Source: Saposhnikovia divaricata (taxonomy: Eukaryota; Streptophyta; Magnoliopsida; Apiales; Apiaceae). Taken from it: a DNA stretch of 64,000 nt. The stretch lies in the NCBI GenBank assembly GCA_036435485.1, contig CM071595.1:108678580-108742579 (forward strand), given 5' to 3'. The notes beneath the pieces were generated by a model. It saw only the letters and a program-made list of their open reading frames with translations, was not told the DNA's origin and made no database searches. A program made the position numbers and the translations under genes. How positions within the stretch are numbered: position 1 is the stretch's first letter; the number at the start of each line of letters is the position of its first letter. Positions 10,501-21,622 of the stretch are shown one piece after another.

Positions 10501-13500
10501 ATGGCGCCCATTGTTAAGATGATGTCCTCCACTGGGTTTACCTATGAGAAGAACAATTTCGTGGCCTTTGTTGACACAGTGAATGCTCCAGAAGCTTACC
10601 ACACTTTGATGAGTTTCGTGAAGAAATGCAAATTGTCATATGCTATGACTGCCACCACCCATTGAAGAAATGTGGACATCTGCTGAGTACAATGGTACAG
10701 ACGGTACAATTGCTTTTTCTTTAAAGGGTAAAAACTATGTAGTTAATTCTGATGTAATAACTGCTTGTTTAAAATTGCCTGAGAATAACTGTCTGAAAGT
10801 ACCCACTGATGCTGAAATTGTTGCCATGCTTAATTCTATTAATTATGCCCTTAGTACTGAAAACTTAGGGAAAATTGTTAGAAAAGGAATGGTTAAAGAA
10901 TGGAGCTATTTCTGTGATGCCTTCATTAAAACTTTTTCAGGCAAAATTAGTAATTTTGATGCTGTCACCCAGTCCATGCTAACTATGATGTGTATGCTCT
11001 TAAATGATAAATTCTATAATTTTGGCACATTAGTTATGTATGAGATAGCTGCAAAGTTAGGTAAAAAGGAAACTAGGAGCAAGAATATCTACTTTGCTAG
11101 ATTTTTAATGCTCTTAGCACTGCATGTATCTGAGAATGAGCTATCCATTGCTAACCCGGATAGCAAGTTCCAATGTTTTGTTCAGGAGAAGAGAGTCTTA
11201 AGTGACCTAATTCGAATGAACCTCAATGCAGGAGTACAATTGGTATATCTACCAATTGTTCAGGTAACCATTTCTAACTCTGAAACCCCTATCTCCAACC
11301 CCCAAATTTCTTTGCCTTCTAGTGTCACAATGGAGTCTGTAGTTGTGACCAAACAGGCTCCTACCAAAGTGACCAAACCTAGAGTTCCAAAATCACATTC
11401 TAGTAAGCAAACCTCAAGTGTCTCTCAAAAGACACCTGTTGTAAAATCTACCAAAACTCTTGAGGGGAGTGTGAAGGTGGTAGTGAGTGGTGAGGGACAG
11501 GGTGAACATCAAAGAAGCCCTAAGGATAAGGAAGGAGAGATGAGTGCAACCACCATTTCAGTCTCTCAAAAGACTGCTAATGTAACTACAAGCCAAATTC
11601 TAGTTACACTCTCTCAACAGAGTGTGACTACTGAATCAAGTTCCCTACAAGGAACACTGTACAAGAGGGTTAGAGACACAAATAGCCCACTCTCAAAAAC
11701 CTATGGAAGAAGAGTGAAATCTAAAACCACAGGGGAATCACAGGGTGCACACACAGTACAGGAAACTGTACCTTCTCAAACTCAGTTTGATGTGGCTTCA
11801 ATAAATGTGGAGTCACAGCCCCTTGATCTTAATCTTCAAATCGATACACATTACAATCCACCATCACCAACTCCATCTCTGGATGTGGATATGATATCTA
11901 CATCAATTCCTGATTCTCCATCTTTAAGATTCTTGGAGAAGCCCCACTCTGCAATTGGTGGTCATCATCTTATAGATGATTTGTTGGACCATCAATCTTC
12001 CCTTCCAGAATTCTCAACACAGACTGTGGCCTCGAACTTAAAATCAATCTCCACAGATTCAGTGTTGGTTTTCTCTTTAACGGATAAAATTCTTCCTTCC
12101 TCAACGGATATCCTTCATCCGTTGACAAGTGTTTCTCCATCAACGGATGCGCCTCTATCTAGCCATCCGTTGACAGCTATAACTACTCTATCAACGGATG
12201 TTCCTTATCCGTTGATAACTCACTCTACCACTGCTATATCTGACATTCCTGTGTCAAGTGTGGAGGAGTTCTCGGTAGTTGAAACACTTTTAGGATTGAG
12301 GGAAGGGAGTGAGAGGCTGCCTTGTGAGCAGGCAAAAGGAGAGCTAAATAATGAAAGGCTGGTCATTTCTTCCGGTCAGGCAAAAGGAGACACTGAGAGT
12401 TCCACCTTAGTAGGTGAAGGTGAGGGTGTGAGAGGTGTGAGCCAAGGGGAGCCCTTGATGCAAGAAAAGAGAGATGAGAGGAGAGAAGGGACTACAGGAG
12501 AAATAAGGATGGAAGAAGCAGCCATTGCTAGTGAGTCAATGGAGGTTGAGGATGCAGCCAAGGAAATGGACTTTCAAAGAGAATATCAGTCCATGATTGA
12601 CTCCATTTCCTTGGATGCTGAAACCTTTACTCACCCTGTTCCTGCCTATCAAATTCTGGCACAACAGGGCAATGTGGAAGCAGAGGAGGCAATGCACCTA
12701 GTGCACACCTCACAGTCTCTACTTATAGCTAAGGAATCTTTAGAAGCTCTACCAACCACTGCAGAGAGTGAAGAATTTGAAGATTCTGAAGATGAAGACA
12801 GCCAGAGCCCTGAAGATGAAGGTGGTAGCAGTATTCATGATTTTAAATTTGCTCACAACTACACCTATCATCAACTTGATGTGGAAATCATAAGGCAATA
12901 TAAATCTGCCCTGGCTAAGCACCCAGAAGCAGATCCACAGAGAAAGGTTGTTCTTCAACAAGCAATTGACTCCCTTAAATTACAAAAGATGCAAATGGTG
13001 ATTCAGAGATCCAACTTAGAGGAGGTCAAACAAGAAATCAAGGATGTGAAGATCTCTGTGGATTCCAAGTTAGAGCAACTAGCTCCTACAGCCACTCAGA
13101 GGGTGTTGCAACAAAGGTTCATCAAAGAAGACAACCTGGCTAAGTCTGTGCAACTACTCAACTCAAGAGTGGAAAAGATGGAATCCCAGATGGAGCAATT
13201 TCTTCAACATCAAAAACTGCAAACCCAACTGCTAGAAAAGTTAGTTGCAGCCCCAACTTCTAGTCAAACCCTTGATGCTAACAAAAAGGGGGAGAAAGTG
13301 GAAGAGGCTGTGGCAACTACAAGTCAAATCTTAATTTCTGAAAGAATGGAAGCAGCAAGTGAGGGGGAGCAGCAGCCTACCATAGTGGTCAATCCACAGG
13401 ACTTCATTGTCACAGCTTCCCCAGCAACCTTCAAAGGAACCAATTCAAGTTGCTAGGGTACCTGCTATTGTCAGGCAGCCAATCTTGGAAAACAAGGATG

Positions 13501-14081
13501 ATTTTATCTATCAGGCAGATATTGAAGAATACTCTGGCATGAATCTTTATCTGGATGAATTGTCAGAAGTAAGAGGGATTGACAAATATAAACATTTGCC
13601 TGAGAGATTGGTCTTTGTATACAAGGGAGGAAAGGAAAGGACATGGCCACTACAAAGGGTTCTTGGAGAAAATTATCAGACCTTAACCAAAGTGTTCTCT
13701 GCAATCAAGAGATACACATGGTTCTCCAAGATAGAAAAAGGGGAGATACTGGACAGAATAGAACAAATAAGGAGGGAATGGAACTCACCATCAAGTCTAC
13801 CAAGGAAGATGAAGATCCCATACAATGGACAGAAAATCCACCTTCAACCCTTCTGGATGATGGAGTTCAGGGATGAAGATGGTAACAGGAGATTCTTCAG
13901 GTTAGAAGACCAACTACCAAAGGCTAGTTCTCAATACCTGAGATGGTTACAACAAAAGCTAAATCAAAAGGTTGATGAAGAAGATGCCTTCTATAGGCAA
14001 CTCCAAATACAGATTGAGTCCAACTCTGCCAAAGAAGGAAAATCAAGGGTGATGCCAACAAGAGAAAAGAAACAGTCTTAA
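10501..14081 (+). pseudogene. Extra ORF after pol in Copia-1 (Sirevirus env-like position), frameshifted
   Basis: It starts ATGGCGCCCATTGTTAAG at 10501. The frame breaks near 10660 (reading continues in another frame from about 10661), runs to a stop at 13456, and resumes in a third frame at about 13430 to the TAA at 14081. The parts form one protein plan: an N-terminal globular domain (to about 11260), a long Ser/Thr/Pro-rich linker, a Glu-rich segment (about 12750-12830), a coiled coil (about 12940-13260) and a C-terminal globular domain (RTWPLQRVLGENYQ, RFFRLEDQLP). Copia-2 carries an ORF of the same plan at the same place. The position matches the env-like ORF of Sireviruses (family knowledge). 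I see no convincing signal peptide or membrane span, so an envelope role is not supported. Confidence 0.7.
12075..12216 (+). repeat. ATCAACGGAT motif array inside the coding linker of the extra ORF
   Basis: Exact copies at 12139-12148, 12190-12199 and 12207-12216 (inverted), plus several nine-of-ten copies near 12079, 12101, 12117 and 12164. The DNA motif is translated as S-T-D (forward) or P-L (inverted), producing a Ser/Thr/Asp/Pro-rich linker. Confidence 0.75.
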
Positions 14082-14240
14082 TCTGCTCAGTCTAGAGGAG
14101 CACTTCTCTGTAAATTTCTCAAACTTTCAGTTTTTAATTTTTGTAGCTTAATACAATTTATGCATTGTTCTTTATATATCTTTAGGAATGTTTTGTTATC
14201 ATCAAGGTCCTGAATTTATGCTTTATTGCCATCAAGTATA

Positions 14241-14253
14241 AATTAGGGGAGAT
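14241..14253 (+). other. Polypurine tract of Copia-1
   Basis: AATTAGGGGAGAT lies immediately before the TGTTAGG that opens the 3' LTR. This is the plus-strand primer site of reverse transcription. The same arrangement is seen inverted in Copia-2. Bases 14082-14240 hold no other feature that I can identify. Confidence 0.85.
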
Positions 14254-15247
14254 TGTTAGGAATATGTTGTACTTGATGATAACTTCACAATCAATCAAAT
14301 TGTATAAGGTTTTGTAGCTTTCAACAGATGGGGATTTATAACTCTATCCGTTGACAGGTAGCTCATCAACGGATGAGGTTTTGTAGCATACTGCAAGTAT
14401 CTCTATGTTATCAGTTGATAGTGTTTTTATCCACAGTCATGTTGACTATCAACGGATAGGCAGAATAGGGTAGCCAATTGTAAATAAGCTATGCTATGTA
14501 ATTCTGTCTAAGTGAAAGTGTATCAACAGATGAAGACAAAACTCTATCAACGGATACAACTCAAATCCACTCTATCAACGGATACAGCTCAAGTCTCAAT
14601 ATCAACGGATACCGCTCAATACATCATCAACGGATGTCAGTGTACAATATGAACGGATAATCATTGACACTGTCTTCTATGATTAGCTGGGGATTAGCAG
14701 TTGATAAGGACATGTTTGACTGACAGATCACATGGGTTGATAGTAGATACAAAAAGCAGTATGGCAGCCATACTTTGGAAACACAGAAGAAAGAAGCATT
14801 CCATTTACACTATGAATACAAGAAAGGTGCAGGAGACATGTCTGAACACAAGGACAACCTTTCGGCTACATGTGTATTTGGAGTGTAGTAGCAAGTCAAC
14901 TAGAATTAGATTAATATTATCTTATTCCAGTAGTACTTGTAAAACTTGGGATTTATAACCAAGTGTAGCAACTCTTTGTAGGTTAAGAAAACAGATACAT
15001 TTTGCTTAGGGTTTCTATTGAATATTCTTAGAAAGCAAAGAGTTGTAAAACAGAAGCTGTGTACTTTTGTATCACAGAGTTTTCTTCGAATAAAAGCTTC
15101 AGGTGGTGCATTTAACCACCTGATTTTTTATGTGTTTGTGCATTAATCTTTTTACAAGCAATTATCTAAGTATAGATTTCTGGAGTTCTTATCAGAAATT
15201 TATAAATATCAAGAATTGTATTCAACCCCCCCTTCTACAATTATACA
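14254..15247 (+). repeat. 3' LTR of Copia-1 (994 bp)
   Basis: It opens TGTTAGGAATATG after the PPT and closes ...CCCCCCTTCTACAATTATACA. The closing segment resembles the inverse complement of the Copia-2 LTR opening (GAAGGGGGGTTGAAT), which supports the end. U3 carries six exact ATCAACGGAT copies: 14365-14374, 14448-14457, 14546-14555, 14574-14583, 14601-14610 and 14626-14635, plus near copies. A weak TATA-like TTTATAA occurs at about 14952. Confidence 0.88.
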
Positions 15248-15578
15248 AGTGTGTAATCTGGGAATAAGACTTTCTGAACTATCGGATGCAATGTGCAGTA
15301 CATATGTATGTATCCTTTTATTTAATAAGTTGCGTATGAAATTACTAATGGTACATTGATTTTTGTAATACAAATAACAATACCCAGCAAGTGAATATGC
15401 AAGTATATTCTTATAGATGAGAACATTGTGGCTCTATATGGTATGGTATATGAAAGAGAAGATTCTTTATTGGATAGTATCAAAGTTTTCATTTGTGAAA
15501 AATCACCTTAGTTTTCTTTATACCTGTAATTTGTTTATGTATTGACAATCATTATGCTAAATAATGATTTCTTATCAG

Positions 15579-15901
15579 TCACTGAGGAGAAGTTATGGGC
15601 TTCATCATCAGAAATCAGATTCTGACAGTGCTGAATATTCACAAAGTCTAGAGGCTTACGGGCATGTTGGTATTCACACAAGTTATGTAAAAATTTCCAT
15701 GCTTGATTTTTGTTTTACTTACTTAAAATTCAATATACAAATATATTCTCAGTGCACCAGTGGATCGAATTTAATCTGTGGCTTATTTTGGAGAAAAGTT
15801 TTGACCAATATACACCTCAGTTGCGCCGATCACTATCTAATGAAAATAGTGCTGCTATAGATAGACCTGGAGAGTCATCACTTTCCGCGTTGGAGTGTCC
15901 T
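15579..15901 (+). pseudogene. Unidentified two-exon gene fragment
   Basis: Two exon-like pieces, 15579-15681 and 15753-15901, each bounded by AG at the left and GT at the right. Each is open in at least one frame; the second reads HQWIEFNLWLILEKSFDQY and ends ESSLSALECP. I do not recognise the protein. The sharp splice borders and lack of neighbouring exons suggest a captured genomic fragment rather than a working gene. Confidence 0.4.
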
Positions 15902-16242
15902 GTATGTCGTCTTTGATTTGTATTTTCCTTTTAACTTATTTTAAAATTTAATCTGTAAAGAATGACTGCGCAACTGAGTAAGATTCGAGTACCAGGAATA
16001 ATTATGATTCTTAAACCTTAACTAGTGGAAGTGAACCAGTATTATAAAAGCTGTAAGTTCATCTCATTTTCCCTTTGAAATAGCACCTGGGATTTTATGA
16101 AATGTAAGGAGACCAGAACTGTTCTGAGTTGAAATTTTTATTTAAATACATTGATTATATATTTCGGTTTGCAAATATGCAGATAAGAAGCATTATCTAA
16201 TGCATTTTTTGCATTGAAATTTATAGTGATATTGGGAAATTG

Positions 16243-16391
16243 ATGGGTGCTCCAAAGCAAAAGTTGACAGCAGAAGAGGAAGCTGCTCTAAAAGTAGGAA
16301 TAGCTAAACATGAAATAGGGAATTAAGCACGATTATTAAAGACCCTGAGTTCTCTACCGCATTGCATTTGCGTACAAATGTGGATCTGAAG
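16243..16391 (+). pseudogene. Fragment of a TRB/SMH telomere-repeat-binding factor gene (exon 1)
   Basis: ATG at 16243 followed by MGAPKQKLTAEEEAALKVGI, the N-terminal Myb/SANT start of plant telomere repeat-binding factors (single Myb histone family), with a splice donor (AAG|GTATG) at 16391 where the family's first exon ends. A small deletion near 16319-16325 removes the Trp of the expected KW motif and shifts the frame; after it the sequence again reads like the family (IIKDPEFS, LRTNVDLK). No histone H1-like domain or coiled coil follows. It is a decayed single-exon fragment inside CACTA-3. Confidence 0.8.
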
Positions 16392-16525
16392 GTATGGTGA
16401 ACTAAGTCTTAATCATAGTTCTGATGGTGGGAAAAATTGTTATCTTTCCCAGCGTTGAACATTTACAATCTTTGTTTTACTGTTTTCAGCATATATGGTG
16501 TAAACTACTAACTTGTTGATCTTGT

Positions 16526-16630
16526 TAAAAGCCCTTGCATCGAAGATGGCCCCTGATACTCGTGTAAATTATGTTGCACCTGGTTTCGTACCACACGCAT
16601 GAATGAGTACATCTCAAATGAACTGCTTGT
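16526..16630 (+). pseudogene. Fragment of a short-chain dehydrogenase/reductase (SDR) gene
   Basis: The reading KALASKMAPDTRVNYVAPGF contains the SDR motif N-x-V-x-P-G that follows the catalytic Tyr-Lys region in plant peroxisomal DHRS4/tropinone-reductase-like enzymes. The frame breaks just after VP (16590-16600), and the next residues fit only in another frame. No cofactor-binding or catalytic exon is nearby. It is unrelated to the TRB fragment 150 bp upstream, so the pair is best explained as gene fragments captured by CACTA-3. Confidence 0.65.
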
Positions 16631-17219
16631 AAGCTTTCTAGGTTCAATTTAGCTAGCTATTTTAACTCTTGAAGAAAAGGAAGAATAAGAAATTATGGTC
16701 ATTTTTCAACTTTTACTATGCTGACCAATTCAATTCAATTAATTTATGTTAATCTGATCTATATTTTGCACATGTGTATTTATGGGCAACTAAGTTAGTG
16801 TGGTACAAGAATTAGCTAAAGTTTTTCTGTGTTTCTGATTTTATGTAGGAAGTTCCACCTCTTGATTTTATGTAGGAAGTTCCACCACTGGGAGTTGACA
16901 AAGAAGACAAGGGAAAGTCTTGTTGACAAAGTTGAAGGTCCAAGATGAAGTGGATGTGAAAGTGAATAATGTCCGGAAGAACTTTATACATAATACAAAG
17001 TGTTGTACATGTTTTCTTTTTCATTAGTTAGGATTTATGCAATATTTGTAAACTTTCTTTTCTTGTCCTTGTTTTATTTTGGAGTTGTGGATTACGAATT
17101 TTGTAATTGGGTTATTGATTCTATTGGTGAAATGAAAAGAACAAATTTAAACTATTTTGTAGATTTATATATAAATTGGATATGCATATATTTATAAATA
17201 AATTGTATATTTGAATTTT
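16631..17219. other. Exon-like remnant and direct repeat, otherwise featureless
   Basis: A 24-bp direct repeat (TTTTATGTAGGAAGTTCCACC and flanks) lies at about 16838-16886, each copy ending like an intron acceptor plus the exon start EVPP. The second runs on as EVPPLGVDKEDKGKSC and stops at 16924. The source gene was not recognised. The rest is AT-rich with no supported gene. Confidence 0.35.
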
Positions 17220-17475
17220 ATTGCAATAAAAGTGTTGCAGTAGGTACACATGGGGTCCATATGTGGGACCCATTTTACAACAAATGTTTATCCTATGGCA
17301 ATACATTTGATCATGTTGCTGTAGATGTAAAAGTGTTGCAACTGACCCTACGCCAACATCGAAAAAGCTAACACCCGAAAAGTGTTGCCGTAGAGATTTT
17401 TGAGGCTACGCCAACAGTTTTTGGGCCTTCGACAACAGTTTTGAAGTGTTGCCGATGGCCATCTATGGCGTAGTG

Positions 17476-20400
17476 TGTTAAAGGTGAATTATGTGATGTG
17501 AAAATTTTTATGAAGTCAAGATATATGTGAAATCATGTTTATGTGATTATGTGATGATTGGTATGTGTCGTATATGTTCGTGGAATTTTATTTGTATTTT
17601 TAGAGCATTAAAGTATTTTTAAAGTGCATTTTGAATCTTCCAAAAATCGTATAAAATCATTGGAGTTGTTTTAAAGCATGAAATCTTTTGAATTATCATC
17701 TTTATGATATGATTTAGTTTTTAAAATTAGTAGGAGTATTTAATTATGGGTGTAAGTATTTTAAAATGATTTTAAAAGCTTTATTGCGTTTAAAAGCTTT
17801 AAACTTGTAAAATTCATATAAAATTCATTTTTGACTCAAAAATTATTTTAAAAATATGGGGTGGTTTGTAATTTCATAAAATTCATTTTAGAATTTTAAA
17901 AATTATTTTTCCCCTGATTTCCTATTTTATTTCGATTTTAAATGATTAAAAAAAGAATTTCTAGATTTTCAGCATTGGTAAATTACGAAATTAGCCCTGT
18001 ATCTATATTACACCAGCACCGCCCACTTCCTTCTCCATTTTTCTTCTGCTGATTGCCACGAACAACTCTATTCTCTCTCTTTTGCTCTTTCAACCTCTAT
18101 TCACTTCTCTCCTCACATGCAAGGTCAAATCCTTGTTGTTTCTTTGATCTAACCCCGGATTATAGCTCCTTGTTGTCTCTAGTTTATTCTCCTACCTTAA
18201 TCATGTTGATTCGTGTGTGTGTATATATATATATATACCCGTATGTATATATACGAATTTATGAGACGAAATTGATGGGTTCTTGTTATTTGATGATGTA
18301 TATACTCGGATCGTTGCATACAAGAGTTTTATGTTTCGGAATTTTTTTGTTATTTGAATATATGCATGTATGTGTGAATTATAGGAGTTGTTAGTTGCTA
18401 ATCTAAGAGCTTAGATGATATTCTTGATACTAATTATGTTTATGCTAAGTATTAATTTCTAAGGTACTGTTTTGCATGTGAAATTATAGGAAAGGTTAGT
18501 TGATTTTCAGATTTGTTAGAAGTAAAACCTGCTACTGTTAATAAATTCGTTTAGTGACTATTTGAGGTTGGTTTTTAAAACTAATTGCATATTTAGATTG
18601 CTTGCGAAAAAATACATGGAATAGGCTGTAAAATCATGTTAATCGGATTAGAAATGAATGAGTTATGGTCTGTCAAAGTTGGGTTATTATAGTTGACTTC
18701 GGGATTTTATCCCTGAACTTTGAAAAATCATAGTTAATCCAGTACTTGTTCAAAATTTATGAACCTTACCATTCTGGAAAGGTCTCAGAATTGTCTTCAA
18801 GTTTCGTGTTCTGTACTTTTTCACTTGAATTCATCTTTATGCAGTAAAGTGGCTTTCTTTGGGACTGATCGGTTCAGATTTTATCTTTGATTGCCTATTT
18901 GTAAGATAATTAAGATTTGTCGTAATATTGGTGAAATGGTTAAGTATGGTATTAGTTATAAGTAGATTGTGTTTGGGCTTGTAGGTGGATTTGTAATCCA
19001 TCGGATTGGTATTAATTGGTTTTGAGCCGGATGTCTCCGGCGGGATAGTCCATTTTACAAAGGAAACTCTGCCCGATTTTTGCTAGAATTATAAGTTGTA
19101 AAGTCTATAGTATCAAGTTATAAGTTGATTATAAGTCAAGGTGATGTTATGTGTTAAGTGTTTAAGTGGCAGTCATGAATTGTTTGTGCTAAGTGTTATA
19201 TGCTAAGTGCTTTAGTGACGTATATGATAAATATGCTCTATGTGTTATGTGCTTAAGTACTTATCTGATTGTGCTAGATTGTCTGGTAAGTATAACTCGT
19301 ACGTGTTATGTATGTTAAATTGTTAAGTGTTATAGGAACCGTTTAGATAGAATAGAGTTAGACGATTGAGGATTATAGTGTACTGAAATAGTATTTTACC
19401 TTATTATAGGTGCAAGTAGGAAGCAGGTAAGAAGTCATTATGCGTGTAGATGGAATTTCAAGAACGAAGATATTTATCGGAGTTGACTAATATATTGATA
19501 TCGTGACGGACCAATTATAGAAGAAAGATGGATGTATAGTCGATTAGAGACCGTCATATAAAGAAGTAGAGACTGACGCAAAGTGAGTAACGAATCGATG
19601 TATTGGAATCAGTACTACATGTATTGAGGCAAGGGTTTCTATTCCTCACTTATTGTTCAAGTGAAGCATATCTGCTCCTGTTATTTATCTTATATTTCAT
19701 TCAAATTAATGTGCAAGTAATTTGTACCCTCTGGTATCATTCCATTAAGTTATCTTGTGATCTATCATTCGATATACATTGATTGCTACGCATCCTACAA
19801 CCCTTATTCTGATTAACAATGAACTTTGATTTTGTAACTTGTTCCTTGATTTAAACTTAGACCTATTTTATGTCTATCACCTTATACCCTGCGAACCCAG
19901 TCAGACCTTTAAATTTTAGATACGGTTTCCTAAAACTTAAAACCTGTTTTATAATTTATTGATTAATAACTTCTTTCAGTATATCAAACCATGTTTTCTC
20001 AACTTCTATCTTACCAATTATTATTTAAAAGAACCAAGTTTTACTAAACCCCTATTCTAAAGAATCAGGTTTTGACAGACCATGTCTTAGAGAATCATGT
20101 ACTTTTGAAATTGGATTTCAATGAACCTTACCTTGACAAAACTTTATTTTAAGAAGCTATATGTTATTCAAGCCTGTTTTGAAACTCGTAATTAAACGAA
20201 CCTTGATTTAGAAAAGTGAGATTTATTTATTATGCCATATCTAATCATTGTTTTATTGATATAAAACCTTAATCTTTATAATCTGATTTACTACCCTGCT
20301 TTAACCGTCAATATTGTTCATGAATCATATAACTTGATCAGTTGCCTTTAAACTAATCATAATTCACATCTCTGACCTTTGACTCGAATATATTTTCTTG

Positions 20401-21622
20401 TACCCTGATCAAAGCCTTGGTTACCTTTGAGTCTATATCTTTTCTATTCAGACTTGTACCTTATGCCTTGATGTGAGAAAACTTAGTCAAACCCTTTGAC
20501 TTTTATCATTACAAATCAAAATGAGATGTTTTTGTAAAACGCTTTGAAGTTACTTAGACTGGGCTGATCTATTATCAGTGAGTCGAAGGTACTTCAGGGT
20601 AAAGGTTTTTGAAAGGATTAAGTATTAAAATGTTTTACAAAGTTAAAAAGAGTTTTTCAAATCTTAATATTTTTAAAATGGATTTTATAAAATGTTAGGA
20701 ACTCCGTCTAAATGGTTTCCACGGATTCCTGACGATTGGAGAGACGGGACGAACGGGTAATGCTGGTTCCGTCGGTTTGAGTATGAATTAGTGTAGTTCT
20801 GGTCTGTCCAGTTCGACACCTTTATAGGCCAATGTGTTGCCTCTTGGGAACCCAAGCTATCTTAATGAGAGGAAATGATGTCCAGTGGGACTTAATGTCC
20901 GGTATGGGGACTTTATGGGCTGATCACCCATATTGTCTATTTTAATAAAAATCTCCAATCAGTTTTCTTAAAGTGATGATTACTTTTAATTTATTATCAA
21001 ATGAAGTTGGTTTACCACTTGAAATGTCGATTGCTTTATATAGATTTTGAAATATCTACTGCTGCTTTATTTATCAAATTATGCTCTGCCATTATCAGAT
21101 GCCAGTATTGTTTTCTCCAGCATGTCTATTGCTATATTGTTATCAGTTGATCCCCCTATCATATTCAGGTGTCAGTATCAGTTATGTTTTGTAGAATGAA
21201 AAGTTTAATCCTCTAATGGAAATTGAATTACTCCCTCCAGTTAAATTGACCAATGATATTGTTCATCAACGAATTATTGAAATATTGATTGTTTCACTAT
21301 ATTCTTAACTTGCTGAGCATTGTTTGCTCATTCTTGCCTTATTTTCCCTCCCCTTTCAGTTAGGGTTGTGGACTGACTACCTGTGAATGACATTTCGATT
21401 GAGAGCAATGAGGTGATCTCTAAAGAATAGATTACAGAGTCAGCATGGACCGCGCTTCAGATAAGAAGGTATAGTAGTTATAATAGTTGTTGTAATTTAG
21501 TTTCTTGTTTCACACTATAACCTGAGATCGATCCTTGTTGAGGGGTCGTCTGTATGATTAAGTTTTACTTAATTGTATTGGTTGTGGCACCAAATCCTGA
21601 CCCCGGATTTGAGGGCGTCACA
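17476..21622 (-). repeat. Long LTR of a Ty3/Gypsy-type element (left edge uncertain)
   Basis: The right edge, ...CCGGATTTGAGGGCGTCACA, inverted reads TGTGACGCCCTCAAATCCGG, a typical plant Gypsy (chromovirus-like) LTR start, so the LTR runs on the minus strand. The interior has no ORF and is moderately AT-rich, with a CT-rich patch and a TA microsatellite near 18000-18260. The first TG after the CACTA-3 end (17476) is taken as the left edge, but flanks 17471-17475 and 21623-21627 do not match, so there is no TSD and the limit is tentative. It abuts a truncated Copia gag on the right. Confidence 0.5.

Larger units (their letters stand above)
1..15247 (+). mobile_element. Copia-1: Sirevirus-like Ty1/Copia retrotransposon, 5' part outside window
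   Basis: Reverse transcriptase, RNase H, a large extra ORF, a polypurine tract and a 3' LTR follow one another on the plus strand. The 5' LTR, gag, protease and integrase must lie left of the window. The RT sequence style and an ORF of more than 1100 codons between RNase H and the 3' LTR place it in the Sirevirus-type Copia group (family knowledge). A CACTA transposon at 792-9273 splits pol. Right of the LTR the sequence becomes CACTA-like with captured gene fragments, so this Copia probably inserted into that element. A TSD cannot be tested because the left end is missing. Confidence 0.9.
15248..17475 (+). mobile_element. CACTA-3: right part of a CACTA-like element with captured gene fragments
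   Basis: The right end reads ...GGCCATCTATGGCGTAGTG, finishing at 17475; inverted it is CACTACGCCATAGATGGCC, a CACTA-type terminus related to CACTA-1 and CACTA-2. From 17220, GTGTTGC/TTGCAA subterminal repeats are frequent (for example AAAGTGTTGCAACT and GAAAAGTGTTGCCGTAG). No transposase is visible. Instead there are exon-like fragments of unrelated genes, all in plus orientation. The left terminus is not in the window, presumably because Copia-1 inserted into this element. Confidence 0.6.

Noticed and set aside
14345..14660. Regularly spaced short repeats resembling a CRISPR array
   Set aside because: The repeat is only about 10 bp, occurs in both orientations with uneven spacing, and lies in a plant LTR.
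16812..17306. Minus- and plus-strand short ORFs in CACTA-3
   Set aside because: AT-rich chance frames with no recognisable domains, overlapping exon remnants and subterminal repeats.
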